A DNA stretch of 64,000 nt from Hofstenia miamia. Taxonomy: Eukaryota > Xenacoelomorpha > Acoela. Each line of letters opens with the position of its first letter. The first letter of the stretch is position 1. The stretch is from positions 2,387,841 to 2,451,840 of the forward strand of contig SCFE01000017.1 in NCBI GenBank assembly GCA_004352715.1, given 5' to 3'. Below are positions 10,999-20,503 of the stretch, in pieces. The notes beneath the pieces were generated by a model. The model was not told the DNA's origin and made no database searches. It saw only the letters and a program-made list of their open reading frames with translations. The position numbers and the translations under genes are program-made.

Positions 10999-11544
10999 TA
11001 TATAATAAAATTAATGAATAAAGTGCACGATGTAAAAAATGATATTATATTGGTTAACCTAGCAATTTAACTATTTATTATTTGATTTTTCAAATTTGGC
11101 AAACTTAATTTAATCCAAATTATTTCGTATATAACAGACGATGTTTGAATGATTATTATAAGTTATGTAATCATGTAAACAATTATGTTGTATTTAGTAT
11201 ACAATGTTGAATATATTCAACATTTGTTAAAAAAGACTGTCTCATAATGTATACTACAAAAAATACTTCATTCTATTCAAAAAACATCGAAAACATTTAA
11301 AGCCAACTATTTTATCCTAAAAAATTCATGTTTTGAAACAATATTTGCACGTGCAGTGTGAATGACCCATCGTTATTTTAACTAATGAAAGCACAGTTTG
11401 CTCTAAGCGCATTGTTTTTATTAAACGCGGGCATATGTTATTGACTCTACTCAATTGACAGGTTAATTTTCACTGTTTGTTTATGCCAATTTATTAATGC
11501 ATATACAAATTCTATCTAAATATTGTCAAAATCAGTCAACAAAA

Positions 11545-11709
11545 AACCTTAACTTAACGAAACGGTCGCACATTGCCGTTAAGGTAAACTTAACTTAACT
11601 CTAGAATAAACGTTACGGTTCGCGTTGCGGTTAGCCTTAACTTAAGAAATTCCGTCGCACACTGCCGTTAAGGCTTAAGTTACGGTTACCTTAAAGGCAG
11701 TGTGCGATG
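11545..11709. repeat. Right subterminal block of the Harbinger-like element
   Basis: Three copies of the core motif occur: GTCGCACATTGCCGTTAAGG near 11564, GTCGCACACTGCCGTTAAGG near 11653, and an inverted GGCAGTGTGCGA near 11696. Between the first two lies a diverged complement of the 78-bp unit. The second and third form a palindrome complementary to 7514-7570, so this block mirrors the left end. A final inverted core sits at 11755-11770. Confidence 0.85.
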
Positions 11710-11778
11710 GGAGATGGGATTATCTGAACCTTAACTTAGCAATTAACTTAACCTAACGGCAGTGTGCGACGGGGGTAA

Positions 11779-12198
11779 TACTTTATAATATAAACAGGAT
11801 TATAAAAAAGGCAAATACATAGTCAAAGGGTGATGTCTGTCCTGTCAATAAAAATAAACACGTACATTGTAAATTCAACACATTATTCAAATGAGAATAT
11901 CATTTAATAAAAACCAAAACCATGCAGTGAGATAAACATTTTTTTGGGATAATAGGTGGTGTGAGAAATCACAAACAACATAAAAGAAAATTTTGCAAAA
12001 CCTTTAGTGTTTTAAGAAAAAATAGATGACTCCATGCCAAAACCCAGGATACATTTTCAATGCTAAAACATACCTTGCCAAATAGGCGACAGCTTGAAGT
12101 AATTATCTTAAAATTTAGGGTGCAATTATATTCTGACCTTTATTAACTGAATAAGTATTGATTTACCTTGTAAATAATATCTATTAAAAAAATATCTA
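11779..12198. other. Non-coding spacer
   Basis: AT-rich sequence after the TAA duplication of the preceding element. No gene, repeat boundary or RNA structure was recognised. Confidence 0.5.
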
Positions 12199-12435
12199 GA
12201 ATACGACTACAAACGACATAAAGCTTTGGTGCGCAACCTGATCAACAGTGAATTAAAGGATGTGTGTCCACAGAAAGTTGCTGAATTCTATGTAGAAAAA
12301 ATATATAATAAATATTGTAATGTTTGCAGAAACATATTGGCTAGTACAATTTTTATTAATTTCTGTTTACAAGATTCGATAGCGAAAACAATTTTGTTTG
12401 GAGTTAGCAAAAAGGGTTGGGAAGCCATGTTATAA
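12199..12435 (+). other. Unrecognised coding-like open segment
   Basis: A continuous frame beginning YDYKRHKALVRNLINSELKD and passing through VAEFYVEKIYNKYCNVC has a balanced, charged composition unlike surrounding AT-rich chance frames. It is directly preceded by AATATCTAG, which could be a splice acceptor (AG at 12198). An ATG lies at 12226 and the frame stops at 12433-12435. A second open stretch with similar look (YFEWLAPELHFHCALK, about 12508-12672) follows in another frame. I recognise no family. It could be an orphan exon, a decayed gene or a transposon fragment. Confidence 0.3.
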
Positions 12436-12672
12436 ACAATACAACAAATTGAAATGTAGATGAATGGAATGATTGAACATGTACAAGGCATTTTTGAAAA
12501 TATCTAAGATTACTATCGGAACATAAATTCAGCCAAGCTATATTTTGAATGGTTAGCACCAGAACTACATTTCCATTGTGCATTAAAGCTAAAATTAATC
12601 ATAATATTTAGGTTCGCAAATACCCCCTGCTTAGAGGCCATAAAAATCGTATTCAATGCTTATACGCATTAA

Positions 12673-15600
12673 CACATGTAATGTGAAAATAAAATTCAAT
12701 TTAAATAACTATTTTGAATAAAATAAATGTTATACTTCAAGACCAAAAATCTATTGCAATTACAAATTTTGTTGCGAATATAAAACTTGTTTATAATTAC
12801 ATTGCGAAAGAATTATGTCTGCTTATCCAAAGAATTATGGATATTGATAATGAGAGCAAATAAATTAATTGAAGGAAAAACTTAACAGTGCAAAAATAGA
12901 TTGACCAGTATGATAGGCAAAAACACCATAATGATAAATAATCAATCACAGATAATCTGCAAAATTCGCACACCGAAATTTCAACGGACAAATACAATCA
13001 AGAAAAGTACATCCACTAGAGAGGAGGCACAAAAACGATGATTCGCAATTGATCATCAGATGAATTTATACAGAAGATAAAACACGATTCGGGTTTCAGC
13101 CACTAAGATATTGTGCACTAACATGAATTTTACAAAATTGATCAAAGGCATGTATATAATAGATAAATGCATGTGTAAAATGTAAAAAGAACAGTCTAAA
13201 ATTTCAAGCATTTGACCTCAGCTGGCATCACTCATTTTAAATTTGTTGGTTTAGTTAACTTTGTCAATTACAAGATTTTTTAATGAAAATTTGATTATCA
13301 ATAGAAAAGCATAATTTGCGTGTATTTTAGAAATGCTTTTAGTGTCTCTTAGATTCATATAATTTAGATAACATAATATATTATTAAAGAAATTTCAACC
13401 TTTGGATTGGAGTACCAAAGCATTTTTCACTACATTATGTGTACCCAACACGTTCCCAAGACTCAAAGGTGGCTTTTTTACAGATGTGTGTTAAGTTTCA
13501 TACTAAAGGGATCGTCAATGTTAATTATGTATATAGACATATAATTATCATATCATTTCTATACTAAATTGGATTTGAAATAAGAACAACAAGCAGTAGT
13601 ATTCACTGGGCTTTAACATTAAGGCATGCAAAATATTAGATAATTGAGGTTTGATTTAAGGTACGCTCAATGACAATATATTTTGATGCTAGTTCTACTG
13701 TATTGTTTGACAACTGCAAAATGAAAAACTATTTTCTGATCGATATCCCTTTATAGAATGTCAATTATACTCGTTCATTAGCAACATTTTGTTCAGATAT
13801 GATTTATAACTCGCAGTTCACTAACAATTTTTTCACCAATAATCAGGGTTTTCTAACCAGGAAAGGTGCGCAATTCAAAATACGCTGAAGAACTGCTTTA
13901 AACAATTTGATGTCGTTTCTTCTTCTCAATGTAATAGTTTCTTGTGGTATTAGGTGCTTCTCGTTCAAGTGCTAAGACAATAAATTGTTTTTCATTTACA
14001 ATAAAAAATGATGGTGCTACCAGGTCGTCCATCAAATACCATATTTATTCATAATTTCTTTTGAAGCAGTTTATATTTTGAGACACTATGTTCTTAAGAA
14101 TGTGAAGAAAATTTGCAGGAGCTGCAGTAGAATGCTATTTTAAATTACGATTATTTGAAGAAGCAGATTGTAATGTATTATATCAGCGTTTTACAAATCT
14201 GGCTAAACGTAATAGACCTTGCTAGAGATGAGAATCTGAACACCATGAGGTGGAAAGCCTCAAAGGAAAATATAATTGCTCTGTAATCACGGGTTGCATG
14301 TTATTGAACTTACCAAAGGCAAAAGCACATGAATCTGAACAGTAGACAGAATTTCAGGATATCAGATTCCGGTCTACAGCTGCAAACATCAATGCTAAGT
14401 CAGAAATCCCTAAAGTGTTTAAATAGAAAAATTTCTGCAGATGACGATGGGCACATATATAAAGTAAAGAACTTACTTAACAAAATTTATTAATTTAGTC
14501 TGTCAACTAGATAGAGCATGTCAGATAATTAATAATTTTCAAAAACTATGAATTTCATATTTTTATTTCCTGTATTGCTAGCTGTTAAATCAATGCTCGT
14601 AGATATGTAATGTGATCTTTAATTTGGAGCTCTCACCTTCATTCACCATTAGCATTGCCCAAGCCAAGTTCAAAACTTTGGAAAGCATGTAACTGATCGA
14701 CCCCGTCTCTTGAAATTACAATAGGCAGGCGATCTATATTTTCTTCACATATCAGATCCGTCACTAACTTCAGAAAATTTCTAATGAAAAACAAAACTTT
14801 TAACATGCAGAATGAAGTGAGGAGCGATTGATACCAAATTCTTTTATCTGCCTTCTCAGATGCTCTTTGTCTTGTTGAGTGGTGACTTCAAGTTTAGAAA
14901 AATTAAATTCCTCATTACTGTTTCTGGATACAGGTGGTAACTTCAACGCAATGCATTTTTCTATAAGTTCTAAACTTGTCTATGTTTTTTATGAAACCTT
15001 TTTAAAATTTTTCAAGTTTACTTTGGATTTTTCTCGTGTGTTCCTTTCATTTGGAAACTCTCTGTCGTCAAGTATTCAGACTTAATTTAAAATATGTATA
15101 TAAAGTAAATGATTATAGAATTCGGTAACCTTGAAACATTCAATTTGTCATTATAATCGCAATATTGGTTGTTCTTGTAAGTTGAAACAAATATAGCAAG
15201 TCTAATATATGTAGGGATAATATACTTATTTTAGAAGCGATGAGCATGCCCGAAATATCGACTAAGGGCATTGCAAATTTTCAGAAATTTTTTTCTCACT
15301 CACAATAGAGCTTTTTTGTGGTGGGGAGTGAAACAAAAACTGTAACAGTAACAAGTCTTGAAATTTTTGAATTGTTTAGGGTCACCCTCATTTATAAAAT
15401 CGTATAATCCAAGGGGGACGCTAAAACACCTGCCCATTTCACTCATTTTGAAACTTTTTTAGTTCATTTATTTTAATTTTAAGCAAGCTTTGTAAGGGTT
15501 ATTTTATTTATGTAATGATTCACGTCAAAACAGATGATGGTTTTTAGCAATTCTTAAAAATGATAGAAATTTGTTAAAATTTTGTAAATTTAAGTAAATC

Positions 15601-15720
15601 TATCATCAATATTTCTAATATATTTTACAAATTTGCAAATATGATATATTTTGAAAAATTAGTTGGAGGTTTGAAGACAAAATTCTATTAATTAAACGGC
15701 TACAAACATCATCACTAGAG
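12673..15720. other. Non-coding stretch, nothing firmly recognised
   Basis: Three kilobases of AT-rich DNA. A CAGGGTTTTCTAACC sequence near 13845 resembles a hAT tip but has no partner. A minus-strand open stretch near 14660-14780 (containing EENIDRLPIVISRDGVDQ) has coding-like composition without a family match. The 68-codon plus frame at 14879-15085 is unremarkable. Confidence 0.4.
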
Positions 15721-15820
15721 ATTGACAATATGGGTTTAGCATGGACCCGAACCCGACCCAATCAGAATATCAATTACATGAACCCGACCCGGCCGAAACC
15801 GATTTTTATTTACAATATTT

Positions 15821-16393
15821 AACGTCTTGGATCTCTATTCAATCAAATGGTGATTAACTTCATTCATTCTCTGATAATGTAAATCCTAGTCATATCATTT
15901 TTTGTTTCTNAATGTCTTTGATCTCTATTCAATCAAATGGTAATTACCTTCATTCATTCTCTGATAATGTAAATCATAGTCATTTCATTTTTGTTATTTA
16001 ACGTCCTGGATCTCTATTCAATCAAATGGTGATTAACTTCATTCATTCTCTGATAATGTAAATCCTAGTCATTTCATTTTTTTTTACTTAACGTCTTGGA
16101 TCTCTATTCAATCAAATGGTGAATAACTTCATTCATTCTCTGATAATGTAAATCCTAGTCATTTCATTTTTGTTACTTAACGTCTTGGATCTCTATTCAA
16201 TCAAATGGTGATTAACTTCATTCATTCTCTGATAATGTAAATCCTAGTCATTTCATTTTTTGTTTCTTAATGTCTTTGATCTCTATTCAATCAAATGGTG
16301 ATTAACTTCATTCATTCTCTGATAATGTAAATCCTAGTCATTTCATTTTTTGTTACTTAAGGTCTTGGATCTCTATTCAATCAAATGGTGATT
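15821..16393. repeat. Minisatellite, 89/90-bp unit, about 6.4 copies
   Basis: Units start with AACGTCTTGGATCTCTATTC or a close variant at about 15821, 15911, 16000, 16090, 16179, 16269 and 16359, so the period is 89 or 90 bp. Copies differ by a few bases; two share the TGTCTTTGATC variant, hinting at higher-order duplication of unit pairs. The last copy breaks off within the unit. One N lies at 15910. The array is preceded by a GC-richer segment with repeated CCCGACCC words (15745-15800). Confidence 0.95.
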
Positions 16394-16444
16394 TTGCATT
16401 GGCCCACCCTTTAGTCAACTGAAAAATTATTAAATAATCAAATA

Positions 16445-16680
16445 AATGCATATTTGATATCTGAAAATATTTTTTCAAACAAACAATTTTGTTTTCGTAA
16501 TGGTTATAGCACCCAAGATGCAATTTTATCAATATCAGAACAAATAAATTAGTTTAACCCTAGTTTAACCCTAAACAAATGTAGTTGTGTTGCACTCCTT
16601 GATTTGATCAAAGCTTTTAATTTAATGAATTTTGACATATTAAGGGTCAAATTAATATATTATAACTTTGATAACAAATG
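16445..16680 (+). pseudogene. Non-LTR retrotransposon reverse transcriptase fragment
   Basis: One frame with a single stop reads NKQFCFRNGYSTQDAILSI, matching the QFGFRxGxSTxxAI block of LINE reverse transcriptases. It continues with VALLDLIKAFNLMNFDIL, matching motif A (VFLDLSKAFDTVxHxIL) with its catalytic Asp in LLDL retained. The fragment covers only the fingers/palm start; motif B and YxDD are not readable downstream. It is a 5'- and 3'-truncated dead copy, probably of the CR1/Jockey group. Confidence 0.8.
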
Positions 16681-16727
16681 GTAAAAAACAAAATATATTA
16701 TAGCGGACCGTGGGGTATGGTTTAATT

Positions 16728-16758
16728 CAAAGCGTTCTTTAAGTTTAAGAACGCTTTG
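16728..16758. repeat. Perfect 12-bp hairpin
   Basis: CAAAGCGTTCTT (16728-16739) and its exact complement (16747-16758) are separated by seven bases. The structure sits within a duplicated GGTTTAATTC context. It is not followed by a T-run of terminator type; it may be a small inverted duplication. Confidence 0.8.
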
Positions 16759-16827
16759 GTTTAATTCAATTGCATGCTCGAATGCTGATAAATGCTTGCT
16801 ACCAGTGATTGCTGAGTCCTAGAATGT

Positions 16828-16913
16828 AGAGCCTTGCGAATATTCGAAATCGAATCTATGTTGGATTCGGATTCGAAGCCGTGGATTCGAAAATTCGAAT
16901 CTTGCTACAATGG
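16828..16913. repeat. Short inverted repeat region with ATTCGAAT words
   Basis: The segment opens AGCCTTGCGAATATTCG and closes with the rough complement of AGCAAGATTCGAATTTTCG, and has several TTCGAA palindromes between. This resembles a very small or internally deleted hAT MITE, but no target duplication was established. Confidence 0.35.
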
Positions 16914-17418
16914 CCGCTTTTGTATTTATAACGCTTCTATTTTAGGTTAGTTATATAGCTTCACTTTACTTATATAACATTTTTTCATCTTTATTACAAG
17001 AAGACTGCTGTTTAAATGTGGCATACACAAATGTTTATTACAAAATAAATGCAAAATACGACGTGTTTTCTCTTTGATGTAAATAATCTCAATTTGTTTA
17101 CACTCATACCTCCGTTTAAATGTATGAAAAAAACTGAATGGCCCCAGTACAATGGATCACATTACTTAAGTTTTCCCTGTTCTAATATTGTGGCGATGCT
17201 AGAATATATATAAATGTATATAAACCTAAAAATACATAATTCTATTTATTAGCAACATATTATCAGATCAGTGGAAAGGACTCGTTTAATGGATCAAATT
17301 TATAATTTAATAATACTTAACCACACTAATCGCGAAAATAATACAATTTCCACATCAACAAGTTCTGTAACTCTTTTTACAGTCGATGTGCACCTTTATA
17401 GTGTATTGTCAGTTCACG

Positions 17419-17450
<32 letters not shown>

Positions 17451-17700
17451 GGTCTTAGGCAAATTTACAATGACTTAATTATTGAAATAATTATTGACTT
17501 AAAAGTTCCCATACTTCATTTTTTTATATAAGTGGCATTCTAGTTCCTCTTATTGTTTAACAGCTTTCTCAGTTTTACAGCTGTTTTAAGGAGAATTTCC
17601 AAGATTATTAATCTAGATATTGCTTTTGTATCAACTTACAGCCATCTCTTTAAAGATAAAGAGTTGAAAACGAAATTCTTCCTTGGGGAGACAAACCCAA
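16914..17700. other. Non-coding stretch with a TA repeat
   Basis: Contains a (TA)n tract at about 17419-17447. Open frames crossing it (17271-17531) are low-complexity translations. The sequence just before 17713 may be decayed Helitron but could not be matched. Confidence 0.45.
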
Positions 17701-18419
17701 GAAGCAAGGCGAACAAAAAAGTTACAAGTCCATTGATACTGTCCCAGATCCAGAGCAATTTTTTCACTTTTCAACTGAGTTTTTAAACAGTTTTAGAGCC
17801 AGCAGGACTTCTTCCTCACAATCAAATTTTGAAGAAAAGAGTACAAATTATGTTGCTGCGTAACTTAGATCCTCCAAAACTTTGTAATGGTACAAGGTTA
17901 GTTGTAAAGCAACTAATGTCATATGTCATAGAGGGCACCTTTACTCACTGGCAAGGCCAAGGGGCAAAATGTATTCATAACTAGAATTCCTTTGATTCCA
18001 TCTGATACACAAATTCACTTCAGAAGACTTCAGTTTCCAGTTCGGTTAAGCGTTGCAATGTCAGTCAATAAAAGCCATGGACAATCTCTTAAAGTGGTTG
18101 GGTTGGATCTGACTGAACCTGTGTTTTCTCATGGTCAACTATATGTTGTTTGTTCAAGAGTTGGAAACCCGAAGAATCTATTCATCTTTTGTAATAAAAG
18201 CACTACCAAAAATGTAGACTATGAGGAAGTCCTTCTTGAATTATATTTTTCTAGGTTTTTTGTTAATGAGTTTTTTCGGAATAAAATTCTTGGCTCTATG
18301 CTAAAACTTCCATTATTAGTTGTAATACGTTTACTGTCTCAAATCCTGGAGGCATAGAATTTTAGAATTTTCTGCTATTTGAATACATTTCGCGAGCGAA
18401 GCACGGGTCAAACAGCTAG
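17700..18419 (+). mobile_element. Helitron 3' part with CTAG terminus
   Basis: The sequence ends at 18419 with CTAG followed by T, the canonical Helitron 3' tip. Just upstream lies TTCGCGAGCGAA, a compact inverted sequence where Helitrons have their terminal hairpin, then CACGGGTCAAACAG. The helicase fragment just upstream supports the call. The 5' TC end was not found, and the given start is only where coding similarity begins. Confidence 0.85.
17713..18357 (+). pseudogene. Helitron helicase (Pif1-like) C-terminal fragment
   Basis: The encoded blocks match the final part of Helitron Rep/helicase proteins: YKSIDTVPDPEQ and FSTEFLNS (17713-17785), then after a frameshift MLLRNLDPPKLCNGTRLVV (about 17850). 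After another frame break, IPSDTQIHFRRLQFPVRLS, MSVNKSHGQSLKVVGLDL and FSHGQLYVVCSRV follow (17992-18170). These correspond to helicase motifs V and VI of the SF1B Pif1-like domain, including the GQ and SR residues. The N-terminal Rep nuclease and Walker motifs are absent, so it is a 5'-truncated or decayed copy with at least two frameshifts. Confidence 0.9.
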
Positions 18420-18654
18420 TATATATATATATATACATGAAATTACATAAATTTGGCAAAAACGATAAGCAAAACTGCTAGTAAATATTTACACATATAT
18501 TTGCATGTTAGTGTCGTGGAGATACGTTGGCCCCCATGGACAAGCCTGGTTATACACCTATCACGATTTATAATCATTACAAAATTTCTAAACTAAAATA
18601 CAACTAAAATAATCAACGGATATAACAAATATTTGTAATGATTTCTACAAAAAA

Positions 18655-18882
18655 CTAAACTGTCTTTGATGTATACAATGAGTATGTTTGAAAGGATGTT
18701 CTTCTTTCACTTTCTTCTAACTCTCTTTCAGCTTTGGCAGCAGAGCCTAGAATTTTAGCTATATTAGCAGCTTTGGGATCTACTGAACCATGCCGTCTTA
18801 CTAGTAATGCGTTATTGATGTATAAGCAGCCAACACATGCAAATATTACTAGTGAAACTTCGATAATAAAGTATATTTGCAT
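18655..18882 (-). CDS. Hypothetical 75-residue single-pass membrane protein
   Basis: The minus-strand frame starts at ATG (18882-18880) and ends at a stop at 18655. Residues about 3-28 are strongly hydrophobic (IYFIIEVSLVIFACVGCLYI), a likely membrane anchor or signal anchor. Residues 29-75 are charged and polar with a helical stretch (AAKAERELEESERR). The composition is less AT-driven than neighbouring chance frames, and the frame starts and stops cleanly. No family is recognised. It lies between the Helitron end and the actin-like exons and is antisense to them. No splice sites, promoter or polyadenylation signal were established, so it may be a genuine short gene, an exon, or a fortuitous ORF. 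Confidence 0.35.
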   Translation of the reverse strand: MQIYFIIEVSLVIFACVGCLYINNALLVRRHGSVDPKAANIAKILGSAAKAERELEESERRTSFQTYSLYTSKTV

Positions 18883-19095
18883 TATAATTTCCCGCGCATT
18901 GAATTAATATTCAATAGAATGAAAGCATTTGTTAATGATAATAAAGTTTACAATGATCCCATTATAGAGTGGTGTGTTTAGGATTTGCATTAGCGATTGA
19001 CATTTCTCAAAAATGTTGAACCGTATCTTTTTGCAATAATGGCGTAACAATAAAGAGTACAACAGGTGAGGGATGGCCGTCTGAATAGCTTTCAT

Positions 19096-19098
<3 letters not shown>

Positions 19099-19138
<40 letters not shown>
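19099..19138. repeat. (TA)n microsatellite
   Basis: About twenty uninterrupted TA units sit roughly 200 bp upstream of the first visible actin-like exon, so they are probably intronic to that gene. Confidence 0.95.
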
Positions 19139-19140
<2 letters not shown>

Positions 19141-19332
19141 GATAAAACAAATAATTTCCAATGATGAAGAGAAAGATTTCTTTATTTATTCTGAATTAAC
19201 TAGTAAATAGAATTAGCTAAGAAAGCACCTGTTAAATGTGTAATGCAAGCCACAAAGCACAATTAATTTTATTTCAAAAGTCGTACTTATTAACAAAGTT
19301 AGTCGACCTATTATTTTTATTCTCTTATCTAG

Positions 19333-20275
19333 GCTAATCGAGAAAAAATGGCAGAGATTATGTTTGAGAAATTCAACAGCGTTTCTTTATACATCAGCAA
19401 TCAGTCTGTTTTAGCACTGTATGCTAGTGGTAGACAAACTGGTATAATGCTGGAGTCTGGCGCTGGACAAACAAATGTAGTCCCTATTATTGATGGAATT
19501 GCAAAGAAGGATGCTGTAGAAAGCAATGCCTTTGCGGGCAACGCAGTTACCAATTATCTTCGATCTTTACTCAGTAGGGACATCTGCGAAAATAGCGTGA
19601 CCAGCATAAAGGAAAAACTTTGCGAAGTGACTTTGGACAGTCAAAAATGGGAAAACTATGCTGATTCCGATGTTGCATATACTCTTCCGGACGGAACGGT
19701 AGGCCTAAAATTTCTTTAAATTTTTTTTGAAGTTTTCAATTGATAAGTATTGAGAGCACTGTTTCTAAATGTATGGCAGCTATCTTACCATGACAATTAC
19801 AAAATCATACATTCGATTTTTTTCCTTTGTATAAATAACTGAGTGATAATATATCGAACTAGCGCTGTAATTCATAGTTTAGTTTCCAATTGCCTCATTT
19901 TAGGAAGTTATCATTGGAGTTGAACGTTTCAAATGTGCAGAAGCAATTTTCAATCCAAGTCTTGCAGGAGCCACTAACACACCTATCACTGAATTGTTTC
20001 TCAAAAGTATAAGCACCTTTGATGAAGAGCTAAAGAGCAGCCTCTACAAAAACATTGTAGTAGCTGGTGGCAACACTATGTTCCCCAATTTCATTGAGAG
20101 ATTTGAGAATTCACTTCCGAAATCAAAAAAGTTCAAGGTCTGGGCAAATGCGGAAAGGATCAATCCAACATGGATTGGAGGCTCCATCTTGGCATCAATG
20201 GAAGAATTCAACAACATTTCAATTAAAAAAACGGATTATGCGGAACAAGGAGCAACTATTGTAAAACTTGTTTAG
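19333..20275 (+). CDS. Divergent actin-like protein, two 3' exons
   Basis: Exon A (19333-19698) follows an acceptor AG at 19331-19332 and opens ANREKMAEIMFEKFN, equivalent to actin from about residue 114. Exon B (19904-20275) joins in phase 0 and restores LPDGT-EVIIGVERFKC across the junction. Together they give 245 residues ending KLV and covering actin subdomains 3, 4 and most of 1. Matches include QSVLALYASGR (Gln137 kept), IKEKLC, VAGGNTMFPN (the GGxTMYP loop) and WIGGSILASM. Odd features: the phosphate loop reads LESGAGQTN, so actin D154, D157 and H161 are E, A and N; about 7-10 residues are missing before IKEKLC; and the C-terminal KCF is replaced. The first third of the protein, with the other phosphate loop, is not visible upstream. 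Open frames and clean splice sites favour a real lineage-specific actin paralogue or Arp rather than a processed copy; ATP turnover is probably altered. Confidence 0.88.
19699..19903 (+). other. Intron of the actin-like gene (GT-AG, phase 0)
   Basis: The donor ACG|GTAGGC lies at 19698/19699 and the acceptor TTTTAG|GAA at 19903/19904, giving a 205-bp intron. Removing it joins two actin-homologous segments without loss or gain of residues. Without splicing the upstream frame stops shortly after the donor (19717-19719). Confidence 0.9.
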
Positions 20276-20503
20276 AAAAAACTGAATTCATTCACATATT
20301 TTCTTGTCTCATTTCATAAATTGAAAAATACTCTTGTACATTATTTAAATATTTGTCTATATATTTTTCAATTCTTTGTCACTCAATGTTTTTCGATTTA
20401 AAGATTACCAAGGTAATTTTTAGACAGACGATTTTAAATTATGAACGTATAAACTCCTATAGTTTTTCACCCTGGTATTTCTATGTCTATATATATATAT
20501 ATA
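20276..20503. other. 3' flank of the actin-like gene
   Basis: Presumably holds the 3' untranslated region. No exact AATAAA signal was seen before the TA repeat and gap that begin at about 20489, so the transcript end could not be placed. Confidence 0.5.

Larger units (their letters stand above)
7510..11775 (+). mobile_element. PIF/Harbinger-like composite element with nested maT
   Basis: The outer ends are inverted: the left begins GGCCCGTCGAACACTGCCG and the right is the complement of CCCCCGTCGCACACTGCCG. Both are flanked by the trinucleotide TAA (7507-7509 and 11776-11778), the target preference of PIF/Harbinger elements. Inside are a Harbinger-type transposase start (9476), multiple copies of the GTCGCACACTGCCGTTAAGG motif in both orientations, an assembly gap, and an inserted maT element (9772-10998). 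The transposase does not resume after the maT, so the copy is internally deleted. An alternative reading is that a shorter element starting near 9235 sits inside older ends; the motif at 9235-9262 is itself oriented as a left end. Confidence 0.6.

Noticed and set aside
15821-16393. CRISPR or ribosomal spacer repeat
   Set aside because: Head-to-tail 89/90-bp units with no unique spacers and no rRNA sequence nearby; a minisatellite.
20067-20264. 65-codon plus frame inside the actin-like exon
   Set aside because: Shadow of the actin reading frame in another phase.
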